Shown here: piece by piece, positions 60,577 to 64,000 of the stretch
How positions within the stretch are numbered: the stretch's first letter is position 1
Layout: each line of letters opens with the position of its first letter
NCBI GenBank assembly: GCA_029931535.1
Contig: JAQPZY010001523.1
Location: 3,092,501-3,156,500, forward strand
DNA: 64,000 nt
Direction: 5' to 3'
Source: Margaritifera margaritifera
Taxonomy: Eukaryota; Mollusca; Bivalvia; Unionida; Margaritiferidae
Program-made: the position numbers and the translations under genes
The notes under the pieces: model-generated
Seen by the model: the letters and a program-made list of their open reading frames with translations, nothing else
Told to the model about the DNA's origin: nothing
The model's database searches: none

Positions 60577-62465
60577 ATGGCATCAAGAGGCTGCAAGCAT
60601 CCGGCAGACGCATTTTGCTATGTCTGCGGCCAATTTATCAAGACAAGAGCGAAAAAGTACTCCGTGGAAGCATCTGCTAAGATGTGTGAGGCCTACAAGG
60701 CATATTTCGGCATGCCTGTCGGGGATCAATACAAACCCTGGGCACGTCATTTCACCTGAGAGCACTGCAAAAAAAAAAAAAAAAAAAACTCTGGAAGGTA
60801 AGATGGGCAATTGTTGCTCGGAATTTTATGTTATAAAATTTGTTAAAATTTTTACAATTGTAAAAGTTTTTAATTTTAAAATATTTTACACTTTTCAATG
60901 TTATTGAAAAAATATATCATATATGAAAAATGTTGCGAGAATCTCTTACACATTAGTCATGGGTGAAATAAATGTATTTTTGTAGGATGGTACAGAGGGG
61001 AAAAGAGAGCCATGAAGTTCGCTATCCCAAGAATTTGTCGGGAACCCACTGACCACTCAAGCAACTGATACTTCTGCATGGTGGACCCTTCCAAACGTCA
61101 TACTGGCAAGACTGCACATGCTATCACGTATCCTGACCTTCCTTCATCCATCGCCCCGGTGCCACACTGCCAGGAGCTCCCCGTACCCACTCCTGCGGAA
61201 AGAGAGCAGCCGTCTTTAGAAGAGAGCAACAAGTCAGAGAGCGAGGAAGACGTTGTAGATCCAGATGACAATTTCAGAGGTGGAGCTGAGGAGAGAAACC
61301 CATACTACCCCAACCAAAAAGACCTCAACGACTTGATTAGAGATCATGGTCTCACCAAGTCCAATGCGGAGCTTTTGACGTCTAGGCTCAAGCAGTGGAA
61401 CTTGTTGGATGAAAGTGTGCAAGTCGCAGATCAGAGGAAGCGTCACCAATCTTTTTCCAGCTTCTTCACCCGTCATGATGGGCTCTGCTTCTGCCACAAT
61501 GTGACCAGTCTGTTCGAGGCAATCGGAATCGCCTGTAACCAGAATGAGTGGCGCCTCTTCATTGACAGCTCATTCAGGAGCCTCAAAGCCGTGCTGCTCC
61601 ATAATGGTAACAAGTACCCGTCTCTTCCCCTGGCTCACTTGGTGCACCTCAAAGAGGATTGCAACCGCATCAAGACCTTGCTGGACGCCTTGAAGTCAGA
61701 TGACTACGGCTGGTAGGTCATAGGAGACTTCAAAATGGTGGCATTCCTGATGGGTCTCCAAGGCGATTTTAGCAAGTTTCCCTGCTATCTTTGCCTTTGG
61801 GACAGCAGGGACACCAAGGGGCACTACCACAGGCGGGACTGGCCACAGCGGACCGAGTTCTCTGTGGGGAGGAACAACGTCAAGTGGGAGCCACTGGTGG
61901 ACCCCCGAAAGGTGCTGATGCCACCACTGCACATCAAATTGGGCCTTATGAAACAATTTGTCAGAGCTCTAGATAAGGAGTCGGCAGCCTTCAAGTGCAT
62001 TCAAGACTTCTTTCCTAAGCTGTATGAGGCAAAGGTCAAAGCCGGTGTCTTCGTCGGACCACAGATAAAGAAGATCCTGGACTGCAATGAATTCCCCAAG
62101 AAGCTCACTAGTAAGGAGAAATTGGCTTGGAACAGCTTTGTCGCAGTGGTTCGGGGTTCCTGGGCAATCACAAGGCCGAAAACTATGTGGAGCTGGTTGA
62201 GACTCTGGTGAGGAACAACGGCACAATGGGCTGTAGGATGTCCCTCAAAGTCCATATCCTTGATGCTCATCTTGATAAATTCAAGGAGAACATGGGAGCG
62301 TACTCGGAGGAGCAATGCGAGCGCTTCCACCAGGATATACTGGACTTTGAACGATGCTACCAAGGACAGTATAACGAGAACATGATGGGAGACTACATTT
62401 GGGGGCTGATTCGTGAAAGTGATTTACAGTATAATCGTAAATCTCGAAAAACTACTCACTTCTAA
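60577..62465 (+). pseudogene. Conserved cysteine-containing transposon protein, spliced, function unknown (broken)
   Basis: Probable transposase by position; I cannot assign its family. Exon 1 (ATG 60577 to about 60797) has HPADAFCYVCGQFI and later EHC, suggesting zinc-binding CxxC pairs. Intron 60798-60985 has GTAAG and TTTTTGTAG borders. Exon 2 encodes an acidic segment, then DLNDLIRDHGLTKSNAELL, LFIDSSFRSLKAVLLHNG, VAFLMGLQGDFSKFPCYLCL, LMPPLHIKLGLMKQFV, GPQIKKIL, SLKVHILDAHLDKFKEN and EEQCERFHQDI. Acidic residues such as D of FIDSS, D after the VIGDFK start and E/D near the end could form a DDE/D site; this is inference. Lesions: TGA 60757, A-run frameshift 60769-60788, TGA 61066, TAG 61714, frameshift about 62150. 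Confidence 0.85.
60798..60985 (+). other. Intron of the transposon gene
   Basis: GTAAGATGGG at the donor and TATTTTTGTAG at the acceptor. Joining the borders keeps the conserved reading into the second exon (GWYRGEKRAMKF). Length 188 bp, AT-rich. Confidence 0.75.
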
Positions 62466-62577
62466 ATCTTTTGTAGTCATTTTTGTATTACTTTAGTATA
62501 AATACATGTTAATTTGGATTCATATTTTGTTTTTTTCTGACTTTATGAGAACGAAAAGACACAAATTCGCCCGTTTT

Positions 62578-62725
62578 CTCATTGGAAATAGGTAAATTTC
62601 AAAATATCACTGTCCTGGTCACAAAAGCAAAGTTTGTGGGGAATAATCGCCATTTTCTATACTTTTGAGGCATAAGCAATTAGGAAATAACACTTACTAC
62701 CCAGGAACAAAAATTGTTACATAGT
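62578..62725. repeat. Right terminal inverted repeat
   Basis: Inverted copy of 60268-60421, ending GTTACATAGTG. Confidence 0.9.
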
Positions 62726-63230
62726 GATTTTCCTTTTGACAGAGCTTATCACGGGCGGATCCAGAAATATGACATTCATATTGTTATGTACTCACTATTT
62801 TGCAACCACTTTTGTGATATTATCAATACCCACCAAGAATGTCGCATGTATAATGTGGTTATTTGTATTTTATTGTAATTTTTTTTTTATTCGTTTAAAC
62901 GCCACTTTAAACACATTATTGGTTATGTCGTGGTTATAATGTGGCTACATTTAAAAACGACAACTTGATATTTTAGGACTTGATATGCTGATGTGTAGGC
63001 GGGAATGTCCAAGCTCTAAAAATTCGTAAATGTGTTTTGTTTGGGTTTGTTTGTTTGAGGGGGGGGGGGACGGCACATCAAAATATGAAAGGCCACATCG
63101 TGCCTGGGAAATTGGAGCAAAGAAACGACACATCAACACATGAAAGGATATATCATGCTAATGCGGTCTAAGCGGGATTTGAACTGGCACCATTCAGTTC
63201 GAAAGTGCGGCACATTATTATTATACATAA
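62726..63230. other. Non-coding sequence with SINE-like segment
   Basis: On -, 63050-63184 begins with GTTCAAATCCC, resembling a tRNA-type B box, and contains two copies of a CATATTTTGATGTG.CGT-like phrase. A SINE-like origin is possible. A G-run lies at 63059-63069. Confidence 0.35.
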
Positions 63231-63605
63231 CTTCCCTTTCCCATATCCGTTTTGTTTGTAAGGGTGGGTATTGGATGGTTAAGGTGGGTGTTGGATTGTA
63301 ATTATATGTATTACTTACCGTTACAAAATTCTAATTTTCCTCATCCGTTTACTTGTATGTGAAGGTGTTTGTGTTTAAGAACGTGTGTGTGTCTGTCCGA
63401 ATCCATGTTAGTCCTTATAACTCTACCCCTTACTTGACACCCCCCTTAGACATCAGATTGTAAATGTTTGTTGGTTTTTCTTTCAGAACGCGTGTTAATG
63501 ACCATTATCTATCCCATATCTTCCCTTAGCCGTTTTTTGTATGTGTGGGTGTTTGATTGTAAAAACGTGTGTTGGAAGGTAAGGGTGTGAATGTTGGATT
63601 GTAAA
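63231..63605. repeat. Degenerate tandem repeat
   Basis: Three diverged units with a TCCGTTT..TTGTATGTG phrase, GGTGTTTGATTGTAA and CGTGTGTT. Also seen once at 51645-51720. Confidence 0.6.
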
Positions 63606-63681
63606 AACAAAACTAATTGTTTGCAATTAGGTGTTTCTTTGTGTGTCTCTTCATCCTATTTGTCCATCACTATTAAAATTT

Positions 63682-63964
63682 ATACAGAGGGCTGTACTGC
63701 CACTAATATGTTAAAGTTCCCATTGAGAAACATAACAGAAGCAGCAATGAAAAACAACAATGTACTTTATGTTTGCTGTTTAAAAGTGCCTTACGCCATA
63801 GGGCCGAATTTAAAACTTGCAAGTTAGTATTCTACAGTGTACAATGTTTCCTGTCGTGTTCTCTAAAATCAGAACATAAGCAGCGATTGAAAACAACAAT
63901 GTACTTTATGTTTGCTGTTTAAAAGTAAACGACACATTGAGCCAAATTTAGAAATTGAGAATTT
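63682..63964. repeat. About 165-bp direct duplication
   Basis: AACAACAATGTACTTTATGT and TTGCTGTTTAAAAGT occur at about 63752 and 63890, with matching flanks before and after. Confidence 0.75.
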
Positions 63965-64000
63965 TTATTTGAAAAATGTTATGCAATGCTGCAATTACGT

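Larger units (their letters stand above)
60268..62725 (+). mobile_element. DNA transposon with long terminal inverted repeats, possibly undescribed type
   Basis: Inverted copies of about 150 bp lie at 60268-60421 and 62578-62725; the inner 130 bp are almost identical. The extreme ends read CACCTTGTAGCAA and CACTATGTAACAA, CAC-type ends like those of CACTA/Mirage/Chapaev elements. Between them is one spliced gene with promoter and intron encoding a conserved protein of unknown class. ATT follows the right end and TTA precedes the left, so a target duplication is not proven. Near-identical arms imply recent movement even though this gene copy is broken. Confidence 0.85.

Noticed and set aside
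63050..63184. tRNA gene suggested by a B-box-like GTTCAAATCCC
   Set aside because: No A box at the right distance and no cloverleaf; at most a SINE-like relic.

Overview
The window is eukaryotic repeat-dominated genomic DNA from an animal, most likely a mollusc or another lophotrochozoan. That placement is an inference from dense (TA)n/(CA)n/(GA)n microsatellites, many minisatellites, APE-type LINEs, Ty3/gypsy and Polinton-like elements, and a short retroposon of a style common in molluscs. Most of the window is AT-rich. No intact host protein-coding gene, rRNA, tRNA or CRISPR array can be supported. Nearly all coding signal belongs to mobile or virus-like elements, most of them broken.

Layout. 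60-9140 and 16020-31700 are two copies of one segmental duplication. The first is fairly compact. The second is swollen by nested insertions: a short retroposon with a 14-bp target duplication (16991-17119), two reverse-orientation solo LTRs (18119-18790, 20796-21698), a LINE fragment (19048-19962), a 6.9-kb Ty3/gypsy element (22374-29258) and a hAT-type MITE (30788-30958). Minisatellites of 30, 43, 48, 53 and about 57 bp sit in or next to these blocks and differ in copy number between the two copies. The region between the copies (9140-16020) holds a MITE, fold-back repeats, a solo LTR and simple or tandem repeats.

33951-44290 is a GC-richer decayed Polinton/Maverick-like (adintovirus-like) element. 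On + it carries a small zinc-binding protein, a short PAPR-motif ORF, a wrecked protein-primed family-B DNA polymerase and, at the right end, a membrane protein. On - it carries a retroviral-type integrase, a conserved membrane protein, a conserved protein of unknown function, an FtsK/HerA-type packaging ATPase and a double-jelly-roll major capsid protein. Replication, integration, packaging and capsid modules are all represented and all are broken by frameshifts and stops. A LINE remnant and a solo LTR lie inside it, and polymerase and integrase are both cut off at one junction near 38685.

44290-60260 contains microsatellites, a degenerate 130-bp repeat field, a nearly complete LINE on - (48391-51105, one frameshift in the visible part), several minisatellites, and a 0.75-kb inverted repeat with GA/TC tracts at its inner ends.

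The most interesting object is at 60268-62725: a 2.46-kb element bounded by terminal inverted repeats of about 150 bp that are almost identical. It has a TATA/Inr promoter, one intron and a conserved cysteine-containing protein of a widespread family that I cannot assign to any described transposase. It looks like a recently active cut-and-paste DNA transposon of poorly described type. Two of its in-frame stops are TGA codons exactly where the first cysteine of a CxxC pair is expected.
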